This document shows, in pieces, positions 1 through 9,815 of a DNA stretch of 43,406 nucleotides. A model generated the notes under the pieces. That model was not told the DNA's origin. It saw only the letters and a list, made by a program, of their open reading frames with translations, and searched no databases. Positions within the stretch are counted from its first letter, which is position 1. Every line of letters begins with the position of its first letter. Source of the DNA: Candidatus Onthovivens merdipullorum (GTDB taxonomy: Bacteria > Bacillota_I > Bacilli_A > RFN20 > CAG-826); contig JADIMY010000086.1 in assembly GCA_017694345.1 (NCBI GenBank), forward strand, positions 1 to 43,406. Direction: 5' to 3'. Made by a program: the position numbers and the translations under genes.

Positions 1-94
1 TTTCATCTCTACTAAATTGGGAAATTGATTTATTTGAACATTTAAATTTCTTTACAGTTTCCAATCTTTCATAATCACTTTTGTATTTGCTCAT
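1..94 (-). CDS. 5' part of an unknown ORF running off the left edge (MSKYKSDYERLETVKKFKCSNKSISQFSRDE...); possible HTH/transposase-like N-terminus
   Basis: ATG on the minus strand at 94 preceded by GAGGTG RBS (+ strand 'cacctc' at 101-106); open to the window edge; helix-turn-helix-like sequence. Confidence 0.4.
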   Translation of the reverse strand, partial: MSKYKSDYERLETVKKFKCSNKSISQFSRDE

Positions 95-204
95 TTATAT
101 CACCTCGATGCTATTTTAAAATGAACAAATACTTTTGTTAGGGTGTTATTTATTTACGTTTACGATAAAAAATTTGAATGGAATTTAAATTAATTTTAGT
201 ACTA

Positions 205-242
205 AAAAATTTAGAGCTAGTTGCAACCACGGTAACTAGCTC
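205..242 (-). terminator. Rho-independent terminator for galT
   Basis: 9-bp perfect inverted repeat GAGCTAGTT (214-222) / AACTAGCTC (234-242), followed on the minus strand by TAAATTTTTTAG. Confidence 0.65.
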
Positions 243-371
243 AAATTAATCATTAAGTACCATATTAGGTTATTCTTTAATTTTAAAAACTATTTTATTG
301 GCTTTAGGTGAATATTATTTGATTTCTTAAATTTTGTGTACGAATTTCAGTAAAAAATTAATCTTTAAATA

Positions 372-1916
372 CTACATAGCGGTTAAGCTGATGTTATTTA
401 AAAATTTCTCAAAACCTTGTTGACCTTTAGGAGTATCTTTAAAAACTGCAGTGTTTTCTAAGATATGGGTACAAGCATCGTTTACATAATCTATAACTAA
501 TTTATTAGCTTCCTCTTTTGTTATATATTTCTTTGCGTTAAATAACTTTTTAATCATATCTTTATGAACAAACAAATCGTTAGTTGGTTTATTTAAAGAT
601 GTTTCATCATATTTAGTTTTTCCACAAAGCATATCTTCTATTTCATTAAATTGTCTTTTTAACCTGCCAGGAAGAATGAATAACCCCATCGCTTCAATTA
701 AACCTATACTTTCTTTTTTAATATTGTGATATTCAGGGTGAACATGGAATATTCCATCAGGATATTTTTCGTTACAACGGTTATTTCTTAAAATGATTGT
801 AAATTTATAAATATCATTTTCTTTTCTTAAAATAGGGGAAACAGTGTTATGTGGAGTATTATCAGTGTGCGAAAGAATCTCATTATCTAAATCATCGTAA
901 TTTTCCCAAGTTTTTATTATTTTTTGAGCAAGTTTAATGACATTTTCTTTATTTTTACCATTAATTTGAATTGCACTATTATACCAATCTAAAATGCCTA
1001 ATTCTAAATCATTAAATTCACTAGAAGTAAAATGCTTTCTAATAGTAGCATAATGCATTGGCATTAAGTGAAGTCCGCCTTGAAAATGTTCATGATTTAA
1101 AATAGAACCGCCTATAATTGGAAGACAAGCATTACTTCCGATAAAGTAGTTAGGTAAATAATCGACAAAGTTGACTAATTTAATAGGCGTAGTTTCATCA
1201 ATTTTCATCGGATGATGATCTTCGTTAATAACTATACAATGCTCATTATAATATGCATAAGGAGAATATTGCATAAACCAGTTTTCGCCATTTAATTTAA
1301 GTTTAATTGTGCGTATATTTCTTCTAGCAGGATGAGTTAAAGTGCCTTCATACCCTTCATTTTCTTTACAAAGTAGACATAAAGGATATTTTTTATCTTG
1401 CTTAATTGTTAGTAGTTTTGCGGTATCTTTATTATTTTTTTCTGGTTTAGATAAGTTTATTGTAATTTCTAAGTATTTATTTGAATTAGTAGGTCTATAG
1501 GTCCACATTAAGTTTTTTTCAATAGCTGTTTTTTGAATATAATAATTAGCTATTGATAAATTAAATAAGTAGTCACAAGCTTTTTGTGGGCTTTCTTTTT
1601 TTAATTTAATAAATTCTTCATTAATTTTACTAGGTAATGGACTAAGTATTCCAAATATATCAACAATAAAAATGTCGAGATGTTCTTCATCAACTATTTT
1701 ATTTTCAAGTAAATATTCTTTTAATTTATTAACGATTAGATCAGGTCGATCTAAATCTTTAATATAAGATAAATCTAATTTTTCTCCTTCATAAGGAGAA
1801 TCAACCTTTAATTTTGAAAGTAAAACATTTTTAAAATAAATTTCATCAATTGGTGCTAAATCTAAATGGTCTTTAGCATATTCCATTAATTCTTCAATTA
1901 TTATTTTTCCATCCAT
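372..1916 (-). CDS. galT: UDP-glucose--hexose-1-phosphate uridylyltransferase (class II GalT); ORF can extend to 1958
   Basis: GGSILNHEHFQGG motif and overall class II GalT architecture; likely start MDGKIIIEELMEYAKDHL. Confidence 0.9.
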   Translation of the reverse strand: MDGKIIIEELMEYAKDHLDLAPIDEIYFKNVLLSKLKVDSPYEGEKLDLSYIKDLDRPDLIVNKLKEYLLENKIVDEEHLDIFIVDIFGILSPLPSKINEEFIKLKKESPQKACDYLFNLSIANYYIQKTAIEKNLMWTYRPTNSNKYLEITINLSKPEKNNKDTAKLLTIKQDKKYPLCLLCKENEGYEGTLTHPARRNIRTIKLKLNGENWFMQYSPYAYYNEHCIVINEDHHPMKIDETTPIKLVNFVDYLPNYFIGSNACLPIIGGSILNHEHFQGGLHLMPMHYATIRKHFTSSEFNDLELGILDWYNSAIQINGKNKENVIKLAQKIIKTWENYDDLDNEILSHTDNTPHNTVSPILRKENDIYKFTIILRNNRCNEKYPDGIFHVHPEYHNIKKESIGLIEAMGLFILPGRLKRQFNEIEDMLCGKTKYDETSLNKPTNDLFVHKDMIKKLFNAKKYITKEEANKLVIDYVNDACTHILENTAVFKDTPKGQQGFEKFLNNISLTAM

Positions 1917-2057
1917 AATTCTTTTCCCCATTAATATATTACCATAACTAGCGAACAATTACTTGAGCAATTCTTTTGGTTTTCTTGCTTTAAAAATATT
2001 ACTTTAATATAATTTAAGTCGTTCACGAGACCTTTTAGGCTTGTAGAGGAGGAAATT

Positions 2058-2813
2058 ATGATTTTAGTATGTGATCTTGGTAACACCATGATTAAATTTG
2101 GAGTCTACGATGGAGATAATTTATTAAATAATTTCTCGTTAAAGACTGATAAAAATAAAAGTAGTGATGAATATGGGGTATTACTTTATACTTTATTAAA
2201 AAATTGCCCAATTGATGGAGCGATTATTAGTAGTGTAGTGCCATCTTTAACTAAAAGTTTAAGCGAAGCAATTAAAAAAGTAACTGATGTTAATTCACTA
2301 ATTGTTTCAAAAAATATTAAGACTAAAATGCCTATTAAAATCGATAATCCTAATGAGCTAGGAAGCGATATGCTAATAGGAGCGGTTGGTGCATCTAAAT
2401 TATATAAAAATAGTATTTTAGTTGTTGATTTAGGAACTGCTAGTAAGATTTATGTAATCGATAAAAATAGTAATTTTATTGGTGGAATAATAAGTAGTGG
2501 ACTAATGACTAGTTTAAAAGCATTAGTGAATTCTACTAGTTTACTTTTAGAAGTTCCTTTAGTTTTTCCTAAAAAAGTAATTGGTAAAAATACTAAAGAT
2601 TGTATTCAAAGTGGATTATTAAATAGTGTAGTTTTTGAGATATTAGGTTTTAGTAAAGACTTTGAAAACGAACTAGGATATCCCTTAAAAAAAATAATTA
2701 CAGGCGGGTTTTGCAGGCTTTTTAAAGAAAAATTAATAGATTTTGAAGTTATCGAGAACTTGAATTTATTTGGTTTAAAAGAAATTTATAGGATGAATCA
2801 ATATGAGAAATAA
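2058..2813 (+). CDS. coaX: Type III pantothenate kinase
   Basis: N-terminal MILVCDLGNTMIKFGVYDG, internal VVDLGTASKIYVID; RBS GAGGAGG. Confidence 0.88.
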   Translation: MILVCDLGNTMIKFGVYDGDNLLNNFSLKTDKNKSSDEYGVLLYTLLKNCPIDGAIISSVVPSLTKSLSEAIKKVTDVNSLIVSKNIKTKMPIKIDNPNELGSDMLIGAVGASKLYKNSILVVDLGTASKIYVIDKNSNFIGGIISSGLMTSLKALVNSTSLLLEVPLVFPKKVIGKNTKDCIQSGLLNSVVFEILGFSKDFENELGYPLKKIITGGFCRLFKEKLIDFEVIENLNLFGLKEIYRMNQYEK

Positions 2814-3486
2814 AATTAGAATGATTGCCTATGATGCAATCTTAATAGCGATTATTATTTTATTTACTTTTGTAGATTATTTAGGATATATAAATTTAGG
2901 TGTAATCTCATTTACAACCATTCATATTATTGTTTTAATTGGAGCGAGCTTATTTGGATATAAAAGAGGAATGATTTATGGATTTATATTTGGATTATCA
3001 TCTTTACTTAAAGCTTTAAGCTACCCAGGAACAGCAAATTACTTTTTTATTAATCCTTTTGTAAGTATTTTACCTAGAGTTTTATTTGGATTTTTAGCTG
3101 GTTTAACTTTTGATTTATTTAAAAAATATTTTTCCCAAAAAACATTTAATATATTAGTTGCTCCAGCTTCTGGAGTTTTAACTTTTATTCATACTTTATT
3201 AACAATGCTATGTTTATATTTATTTGGTATTTTAGATCCATTTAAAATAAGTGCAGCACTTGGATTAACTCCTTTAATTGAAAATGGTGAAATTATGACT
3301 ACTTTAATTAGTTTTATTTCAATTGGTTCAGTTTGCGAAATTATTGCTGCAGCTTTACTTACAGGAGGAATTTATTTAATAATCTCTAAAAATTTTAAAA
3401 TTGGTCTAGTAAGCGAAGGAAATTTTAAAAGAAAAAATATTGAAACAAATAAAAATGTAGAAAAGCCAAATAGCATGGATAATTAA
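2803..3486 (+). CDS. ECF transporter S component, possibly pantothenate-related (translationally overlaps coaX)
   Basis: Multi-TM protein with ECF-S-like fold pattern (GASLFGYKRGMIYGFIFGLSSLL); 11-nt overlap with coaX. Confidence 0.65.
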   Translation: MRNKIRMIAYDAILIAIIILFTFVDYLGYINLGVISFTTIHIIVLIGASLFGYKRGMIYGFIFGLSSLLKALSYPGTANYFFINPFVSILPRVLFGFLAGLTFDLFKKYFSQKTFNILVAPASGVLTFIHTLLTMLCLYLFGILDPFKISAALGLTPLIENGEIMTTLISFISIGSVCEIIAAALLTGGIYLIISKNFKIGLVSEGNFKRKNIETNKNVEKPNSMDN

Positions 3487-3541
3487 TAATTCTAAATGTA
3501 ATTTAGCTCAATTTTTATTATAATTTCTTCGAGGTAATTTT

Positions 3542-4906
3542 ATGGATATAAATTTTAAAAATTTAGTAAAAAAATACGAAGGCGAAAACTTAAAGACTTT
3601 AAAAGGATTAATAAAAATAAATAGTATTTATGATGAAAAAAGTGTTACTAAAGATAGTCCTTATGGAAAAGGCGTACAAAATGCTTTTAACTATGTGAAA
3701 GAAATTGCTTTAAAAGATGGATTTAAAGTTGATACTTGTGATGGACATTGTTTAGAGATTAGTTGTGGTGAAGGAAAAACTTTAGTAGGAATTTTTGCTC
3801 ATTTAGATACAGTACCTGTTAGTGGAAATTGGATGTATGATCCATTTGGTGGTGAAATTCACGACAATAAAATGTATGGAAGAGGAACAAGTGATGATAA
3901 AGGACCTGCAATTGCTGCTTATTATGCCTTAAAAGCTTTAAAAGACAACGATTTAATAAAAAATTACCGTGTAAAATTAGTTTTAGGTGGAGACGAAGAA
4001 AGAGGTTCATCTTGTTTAGAATATTATTTTAAAAATTTAAAAAAAGAAGAAGTAACTTATGGATTTACTCCTGATGGAGATTTTCCTTTAATTTATGGAG
4101 AAAAGGGTATAACAAATTATTGTGTTGAAGGAAAGATTTTTTTAGGACCTATTAAAGAGATTAACGCAGGAGTAGCTAGTAATAGTGTTATTGATAAAGC
4201 ACTTATAAAAACATTTGATAAAAAGAAATTATTAGATTATTTAGATAAACACCAAGATATTAAATTTGAAGTCTTAGAAGAAAACGATGATGAGATCACT
4301 ATTAATTTTATAGGCAAAAGTGCTCATGGTAGTGTCCCTCAACTTGGTATAAATAGTGGAATTATTGCTTTAGATACTTTAGGAAAGGCTTTTGATATTA
4401 AATTTTTAAAAGATTTAGCCAACGATTATAAAGATCCTTTTGGTAAAAATTTAAATCAATATTATAAAAGCGAGGAAATGGGAGAAACAACATATAATGT
4501 TGGTTTAATTTCTTATAAAGATGACTATTTTAAGATGACAGTTAATTTTAGATATCCTGAAATAGTGAGTTCTAAAAAGGTTATTGAAGAATTAAGTAAA
4601 GATAGTCCTTTGCCTATTAAAGTTTTAAGTGAATCTAGTTATTTATATTATCCACTTAATACCCCTTTTATTAAAACCCTTTACGAAGTATATGTTAAAG
4701 AAACTAATGATACAATTAATAAACCAATGACAATCGGTGGAGGAACTTATGCTAAAGAAGCAAAAAATATAGTTGCTTTTGGTAGTCACTTTGTTGGTAA
4801 AGAAGATCACATCCACGAAGAAAACGAAAAGATTGATTTAGAAGATTTATTTAATTCAATGAGTTTATATGCCCATGCAATTTATGCTTTAGGAAATCTT
4901 AAATGA
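3542..4906 (+). CDS. pepV: Dipeptidase PepV (M20 family)
   Basis: HLDTVPVSGNWMYDPFGGEIHDNKMYGRGTSDDKGP motif. Confidence 0.88.
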   Translation: MDINFKNLVKKYEGENLKTLKGLIKINSIYDEKSVTKDSPYGKGVQNAFNYVKEIALKDGFKVDTCDGHCLEISCGEGKTLVGIFAHLDTVPVSGNWMYDPFGGEIHDNKMYGRGTSDDKGPAIAAYYALKALKDNDLIKNYRVKLVLGGDEERGSSCLEYYFKNLKKEEVTYGFTPDGDFPLIYGEKGITNYCVEGKIFLGPIKEINAGVASNSVIDKALIKTFDKKKLLDYLDKHQDIKFEVLEENDDEITINFIGKSAHGSVPQLGINSGIIALDTLGKAFDIKFLKDLANDYKDPFGKNLNQYYKSEEMGETTYNVGLISYKDDYFKMTVNFRYPEIVSSKKVIEELSKDSPLPIKVLSESSYLYYPLNTPFIKTLYEVYVKETNDTINKPMTIGGGTYAKEAKNIVAFGSHFVGKEDHIHEENEKIDLEDLFNSMSLYAHAIYALGNLK

Positions 4907-5565
4907 GAGTAAAATATAACGAAAAAGCAGTTAGTTATTTAAACGAAAATTTAGAAAATAAATTGAGTTTTGAAGACTTTTTGAATGAAAAACATGACTT
5001 TTTATCTCAAAAAAAAGATTTTTATTTAGAAATCGGACCTGGAAAAGGAAAGTTTATAATAGACTTAGCAGCTCGCTATTTAAACTTAAATTTTATTGTC
5101 TGTGAAATAAATAAAACAATTGCAGGGTATTGTTTAAAAGCAGTTGATGAGAGCGATTTAAAAAATGTTAAAGTTTGTGACTTTGATTTTTATAAATTAG
5201 CTGGGGTTTTAAAAAAAGATTTTTTTAGTGGTATTTTTTTAAATTTTAGTGATCCTTGGCCTAAAAAAAGACATACAAAGAGAAGATTAACAAGTGATCA
5301 ATTTTTTAAAGAATACTTTAAGATTTTAAAATTAAATCACTATATATATTTTAAGTCTGACAATGATAGATTTTACGAATTTTCTTTAGAGCAAGCTAAA
5401 AAATTTAAATATGAAATAGTTTATAATAATCTTGATTATAAAGATGATGATTTATTTGATAGTAAAACAGAGTATGAAGAAAAGTTTTTACAAAAAGGTA
5501 TAAAAATTAAAAGGTTTATCGCTAAAAAAGTGGAGGATACAGTTGATGAAATTAACGAAAATTGA
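4903..5565 (+). CDS. trmB: tRNA (guanine-N7-)-methyltransferase
   Basis: EIGPGKGKFI SAM motif and SDPWPKKRHTKRRL TrmB signature. Confidence 0.92.
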   Translation: MRVKYNEKAVSYLNENLENKLSFEDFLNEKHDFLSQKKDFYLEIGPGKGKFIIDLAARYLNLNFIVCEINKTIAGYCLKAVDESDLKNVKVCDFDFYKLAGVLKKDFFSGIFLNFSDPWPKKRHTKRRLTSDQFFKEYFKILKLNHYIYFKSDNDRFYEFSLEQAKKFKYEIVYNNLDYKDDDLFDSKTEYEEKFLQKGIKIKRFIAKKVEDTVDEINEN

Positions 5566-6619
5566 TGAAAGATATTTAAAAGATTTAACACAAATTATTG
5601 CTCCTAGTGGTGTTGAAAATGATATTGCAACCTATCTAATTTCTGAATTTAAAAAGATGAATTTAGAAATTATTAAAGATAACTTAGGGAGTGTTTTTGC
5701 TTTAAAAAAATCTAAAAATCCAAATGCTAAAAAAGTTATGCTTTGTGCTCATATGGATGAAGTAGGTTTTTATGTTAAAAATATCTTACAAAACGGAATG
5801 ATTAAAGTTGTGACGATTGGTGGTTTTAATTTATCAACTTTACCTAGTCAACGAGTCATCCTTGTTAATAAAAACGGAAAGAAATTTTATGGAATGGTCG
5901 ATGCTTTACCTCCACATCTATTAAATGGCGAGCAAAAAGGAATCAAAGAAGATGATTTATTATTTGATTTTGGCTTTAAATCAAAAGATGAAGTATTAAA
6001 TAACGATGTAAATATCGGTGATTTTATTGTTTGTGAAGGTGAATTTCATTATACATTTAATGAAGAATCAATAATTTCAAAAGCAATCGATGATCGAGCC
6101 GGTTTAAGCTTAATAATGTCATCATTAAATGAAATTCTTAATACTGATTTAGATTATGATTTATATATTGGAGGAACAGTTCAAGAAGAAGTTGGTTGTC
6201 GAGGAGCTTTAACTAGTTCTTATTTAATAAAACCAGATGTTGCAATTGTTGTAGATGTTTCTCCAGCTAGAGATTCTAGTAGTAGCGATGCTATAGGAAA
6301 ACTTGGTGAAGGAGTTTTAATTAGATATTTTGATCGAACAATGATTGCCAATAAAAAGTTACTCGATTTGCAAATTGAAGCTTGTAAAAATGTTAATGCT
6401 AAATATCAATATTTTGATAGTCCTGGTGGCACTGATGCTGGCTCGATTCATAAAAATTTAGGTGGAATCTTCACTTTAACTCATTGTATATGTGCTAGAA
6501 GTATTCATAGTGCTAGTACCTTATTTAGAGTTAGTGATTATTTAGCCGCAAAGAATTCTTTAATCGAATTACTAACTAATATTTTAAATTCTAATTTAAT
6601 CGAGGAGTTAAAAAAATAA
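5546..6619 (+). CDS. M42 family metallopeptidase (glutamyl aminopeptidase/endoglucanase-like)
   Basis: CAHMDEVGFYV, AIDDRAG, QEEVGCRGA, PGGTDAG motifs. Confidence 0.9.
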   Translation: MKLTKIDERYLKDLTQIIAPSGVENDIATYLISEFKKMNLEIIKDNLGSVFALKKSKNPNAKKVMLCAHMDEVGFYVKNILQNGMIKVVTIGGFNLSTLPSQRVILVNKNGKKFYGMVDALPPHLLNGEQKGIKEDDLLFDFGFKSKDEVLNNDVNIGDFIVCEGEFHYTFNEESIISKAIDDRAGLSLIMSSLNEILNTDLDYDLYIGGTVQEEVGCRGALTSSYLIKPDVAIVVDVSPARDSSSSDAIGKLGEGVLIRYFDRTMIANKKLLDLQIEACKNVNAKYQYFDSPGGTDAGSIHKNLGGIFTLTHCICARSIHSASTLFRVSDYLAAKNSLIELLTNILNSNLIEELKK

Positions 6620-6620
6620 T

Positions 6621-7232
6621 ATGAATTATGGTTTATATTACAATAAAGAAAAATTAGGGGATATTTTATTTTTGATTATTGAAAGTAGCACTCATCCAAA
6701 TAAAATTTTAAAAAACGATGAATTTGTTTTACTTTATAAAGAAGAAAAATTAATTGGTATTAATTTTTTAAATATTTCAAATAAAGTTAATCTTAATACG
6801 ACTGGTTTAATTTCTTTGCCTAGTAAAGAATTAATAAATACATTAAATAAAATCCTTATATCTACAAATATTGTGATTCCTCAAAAAGAAAATAGCGGTT
6901 TTATTGTTTCAAAAATTATTGATATTGAGGAACATCCTGAAAGTGACCATCTCCATATTTGTAAAGTCGATTGTGGAGAGAAAGAACCTATACAAGTAGT
7001 TTGTGGCGGATATAACGCTAGACTTAATTTAAAAACTGTTTTAGCTAAGCCATATACTTTTATGCCAGATGGATCTGAGATTATTCCTTCTAAGTTATTA
7101 GGTATAGAAAGTTATGGAATGCTTTGTAGTGAAAAAGAGCTTCATTTAGATAAACTAGAATATAAAAGAGGAATCATTGAGCTTGATGAAGCTTATAGTA
7201 TCGGGGACGATTTTTTTAAAGTAATTCAATAA
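6621..7232 (+). CDS. ytpR: YtpR-like protein with tRNA-binding (EMAP/OB) domain
   Basis: DIEEHPESDHLHICKVDCGEKEPIQVVCGGYNA typical of the tRNA-binding domain. Confidence 0.85.
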   Translation: MNYGLYYNKEKLGDILFLIIESSTHPNKILKNDEFVLLYKEEKLIGINFLNISNKVNLNTTGLISLPSKELINTLNKILISTNIVIPQKENSGFIVSKIIDIEEHPESDHLHICKVDCGEKEPIQVVCGGYNARLNLKTVLAKPYTFMPDGSEIIPSKLLGIESYGMLCSEKELHLDKLEYKRGIIELDEAYSIGDDFFKVIQ

Positions 7233-7279
7233 AAATTTAAAAAAATTAAATTTATACCCCCCACTACCCCTCAATTTTT

Positions 7280-7304
7280 TACCACTTGTATATGTAAGGT
7301 GGTA
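7280..7304 (+). promoter_or_regulatory. RBS-sequestering hairpin in the leader of the Tad-like operon
   Basis: TACCACTT (7280-7287) pairs with AGGTGGTA (7297-7304; one T-G wobble); the 3' arm contains the AAGGTGG Shine-Dalgarno. Confidence 0.5.
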
Positions 7305-7307
7305 AAG

Positions 7308-8345
7308 ATGAGAAAATTATTAATATTATTCACTTCATTATTAAGTCTAACTTCACTTGGATTCATAAAAAAGAATGCTTTAAGTAGTAAAAATTATACT
7401 GAAAAGACTTATAAAGCTCCTAGCTATTATCAAATTAAAAATTTTGTACATTCTTTTGATTCCAAAAATGAATATCTAGTAGGAGAAGTTCCTTTAACAA
7501 TAAAATTAATTAATACTCAATATTATGTTGGAATAAATTATATTGATAAAAATAATAAAGAAATAAATTTAATTGAAGAGACTGTTAGAGATAAAGTAAG
7601 TTCTTCAAATAAAAATTATACATTAGATTTTAAATTGCCTTTAGCTAATTTAAAAGCGAATAGTAAAATTACAATTTATATTGAAGCTCCTTTATTAAGA
7701 AATGAATTAGAGATTACTTATAATATTACAAACCCAAAAGAAATAATTGATTTAAGCGAGAATAATAAAATCTATTACAATTTTGAATATTTTAATAATA
7801 CTGGTAAAAATTACTTTTATGAAGTAGTTCCTACTAGTTTTATAGAATGCGAGAAAAATATTTTTTATTTCGATTATTTTTCTTTTAAAGATTTTTATAT
7901 TGAATCTAATTATAGTAATACACCAAATCCATATTTATATATTTACGATAAATCAACTTTGTTTTTGAATGTTTTTACAACCATGAGTGGGGAAAGTACT
8001 TCAAAAAAATTTACTCCTTTAATCTTAACTAAAGATGGAAATAAATATTATATAGGTTATAAAAATAAAATTTATTTAAATAAGAATAATAATATTATGT
8101 ATTTAAATAATTTAGGAAATTATATAGAAGTAGAAGATAGAATCTATATGCCTAGTAATTATTACTATACATATAAAGATTTTAAAATTGGAATTTACTT
8201 TAAAAATTTTTCCAGTTTTAAATATCGTTTAACTTATGAAATTGAAATTCATTTTGAAGAAAATTATCGAAAAGAAGATAGTGTAATTTATAAAGAATAT
8301 GGATATGTTACACAAGATGATGTTTTAGAAGGAGTAAAAGTATGA
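7308..8345 (+). CDS. Secreted beta-rich protein, first gene of the Tad-like locus
   Basis: N-terminal signal peptide MRKLLILFTSLLSLTSLGF; ATG overlap with the next gene; RBS AAGGTGG. Confidence 0.7.
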   Translation: MRKLLILFTSLLSLTSLGFIKKNALSSKNYTEKTYKAPSYYQIKNFVHSFDSKNEYLVGEVPLTIKLINTQYYVGINYIDKNNKEINLIEETVRDKVSSSNKNYTLDFKLPLANLKANSKITIYIEAPLLRNELEITYNITNPKEIIDLSENNKIYYNFEYFNNTGKNYFYEVVPTSFIECEKNIFYFDYFSFKDFYIESNYSNTPNPYLYIYDKSTLFLNVFTTMSGESTSKKFTPLILTKDGNKYYIGYKNKIYLNKNNNIMYLNNLGNYIEVEDRIYMPSNYYYTYKDFKIGIYFKNFSSFKYRLTYEIEIHFEENYRKEDSVIYKEYGYVTQDDVLEGVKV

Positions 8346-8749
8346 ATGTATCAATATTTTTCTTTGTAACAGTAATATTTTTAACTTTATTTAATGGATT
8401 TAATATTGGAATAAAAGGAAACTATATTAGTAGAACTTTTATTGATTTACCTGTAAGTCTTATTAAATCTTGTGTTTTAGTAAATGAAGAATCATATGAT
8501 GAAAATTCTTCTTATTTTGATAAAAATAAGCTTGAAGAAAATGTTAAAGAATATCTTACGATAAACTTAAAAGAACATGTAGAATCATATAATTTATCGT
8601 TTTATTACTTTTATTATGATGAAAATTTGGATTTAATTTATGATTTAGGTAATTATCCAAAAAATGTGCAAATACATTTTAATGCTGATATTTATAAAAA
8701 CATCGATATTGACAAATATTTAGTATTTACAATGGAAGATTTATTTTAA
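8342..8749 (+). CDS. Small membrane-anchored pseudopilin/TadE-like protein
   Basis: Single N-terminal TM segment plus extracytoplasmic domain; operon position directly before the CpaF-like ATPase. Confidence 0.5.
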   Translation: MNVSIFFFVTVIFLTLFNGFNIGIKGNYISRTFIDLPVSLIKSCVLVNEESYDENSSYFDKNKLEENVKEYLTINLKEHVESYNLSFYYFYYDENLDLIYDLGNYPKNVQIHFNADIYKNIDIDKYLVFTMEDLF

Positions 8750-8762
8750 AAAGGAAGAGATT

Positions 8763-9815
8763 ATGGAAAAAGAAAGACTTATTAATTTTATCGAAAATTC
8801 GTTTATTAAGGATTTATTAAATAATCCTAACATTACAGATGTATCTTATAATGGTGAAAATATCTTTTATCAAGATAATATGGTAGGTAGAGTTAAATCT
8901 AGTTTAGAAGTTACTCAAAAAGAAGTACTTGATTTTATCCGTCAAATCGCCAATTTAAGTGATAATCAATTTAGTTACACTGATCCGATTTTAGATATGT
9001 CGATTGGTCGCTATAGAATAAATGCGACACATATGGCAATTGCTAGAAAAAATAGAGCAAACGCAATTACCTTTTCAATTAGAATAGGCTATGATGAACT
9101 AAGAATTAAAGAAGATAATACTTTTATAAAAGATAAGGCAATTGATTTATTAAAATTATTTTTGAACCGAAATAAATCTATTGTTATAGGTGGTTTAACT
9201 AGTAGTGGTAAAACAGAATTTCAAAAATATTTAATCTCTAAACTTAAACCAGCTACTAGAGTAATTATTATTGATAATGTCGATGAATTAGATAGTGATT
9301 ATATTAATAAATCAATAGATTTACAAACTTGGTTAAATCTAGAAAAGTTTAAAAATATTAATTTTGATAATTTGATTAAAAATGCCCTAAGAAATAATCC
9401 TGATTATTTAATAGTAAGTGAAGCTCGAGGAGAAGAAATGCTTTCGATATTAAATAGTGCGATGAGCGGTCACCCAACGATTACAACATTACACTCTAAA
9501 GACATCTATTCAATGTATCATAGAATGACTAGATTATGTATGTTAAAAAATCAAAATCTAAAATTTAATGAAACTTTAGAAGACATTTTTGATCAATTTA
9601 AGCTTTTAATATATCTTAAAAAAGAGATTTCAAAAGATGGAAAAGTAATAAGATATGTCGATCAAATTGCGACAAATCGATTTAAAAATATAAGGCTATT
9701 ATTTAAATATCCTAATACTTATTATCAGATTCCTAACTCCATTAAATATGATTTAAATTTAAGCGATGAAGAATTTATAAGTTTTAAAACAAGATGGGAG
9801 AGTAATAATGCATAA
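8763..9815 (+). CDS. CpaF/TadA-type secretion ATPase
   Basis: Walker A GGLTSSGKTEF, VSEARGEEM Walker B region, TTLHSKD His-box typical of T2SS/Tad ATPases. Confidence 0.88.
   Translation: MEKERLINFIENSFIKDLLNNPNITDVSYNGENIFYQDNMVGRVKSSLEVTQKEVLDFIRQIANLSDNQFSYTDPILDMSIGRYRINATHMAIARKNRANAITFSIRIGYDELRIKEDNTFIKDKAIDLLKLFLNRNKSIVIGGLTSSGKTEFQKYLISKLKPATRVIIIDNVDELDSDYINKSIDLQTWLNLEKFKNINFDNLIKNALRNNPDYLIVSEARGEEMLSILNSAMSGHPTITTLHSKDIYSMYHRMTRLCMLKNQNLKFNETLEDIFDQFKLLIYLKKEISKDGKVIRYVDQIATNRFKNIRLLFKYPNTYYQIPNSIKYDLNLSDEEFISFKTRWESNNA

Noticed and set aside
3819-4010. Short antisense ORF in pepV (and similar ones at 13851, 19666, 20945, 21429, 25198, 31358, 33284, 40996, 41560 on the minus strand; 14582, 23010, 36444 on the plus strand)
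   Set aside because: All lie inside well-supported genes in another frame or strand with no independent start signals
8763-9815. ComG competence operon or type IV secretion system instead of Tad-like
   Set aside because: ATPase motifs are closer to CpaF/TadA; two separate TadB/TadC-like genes and a short Flp-like subunit follow, and no ComGC-type GFTLxE pilin motif was seen. Not fully excluded
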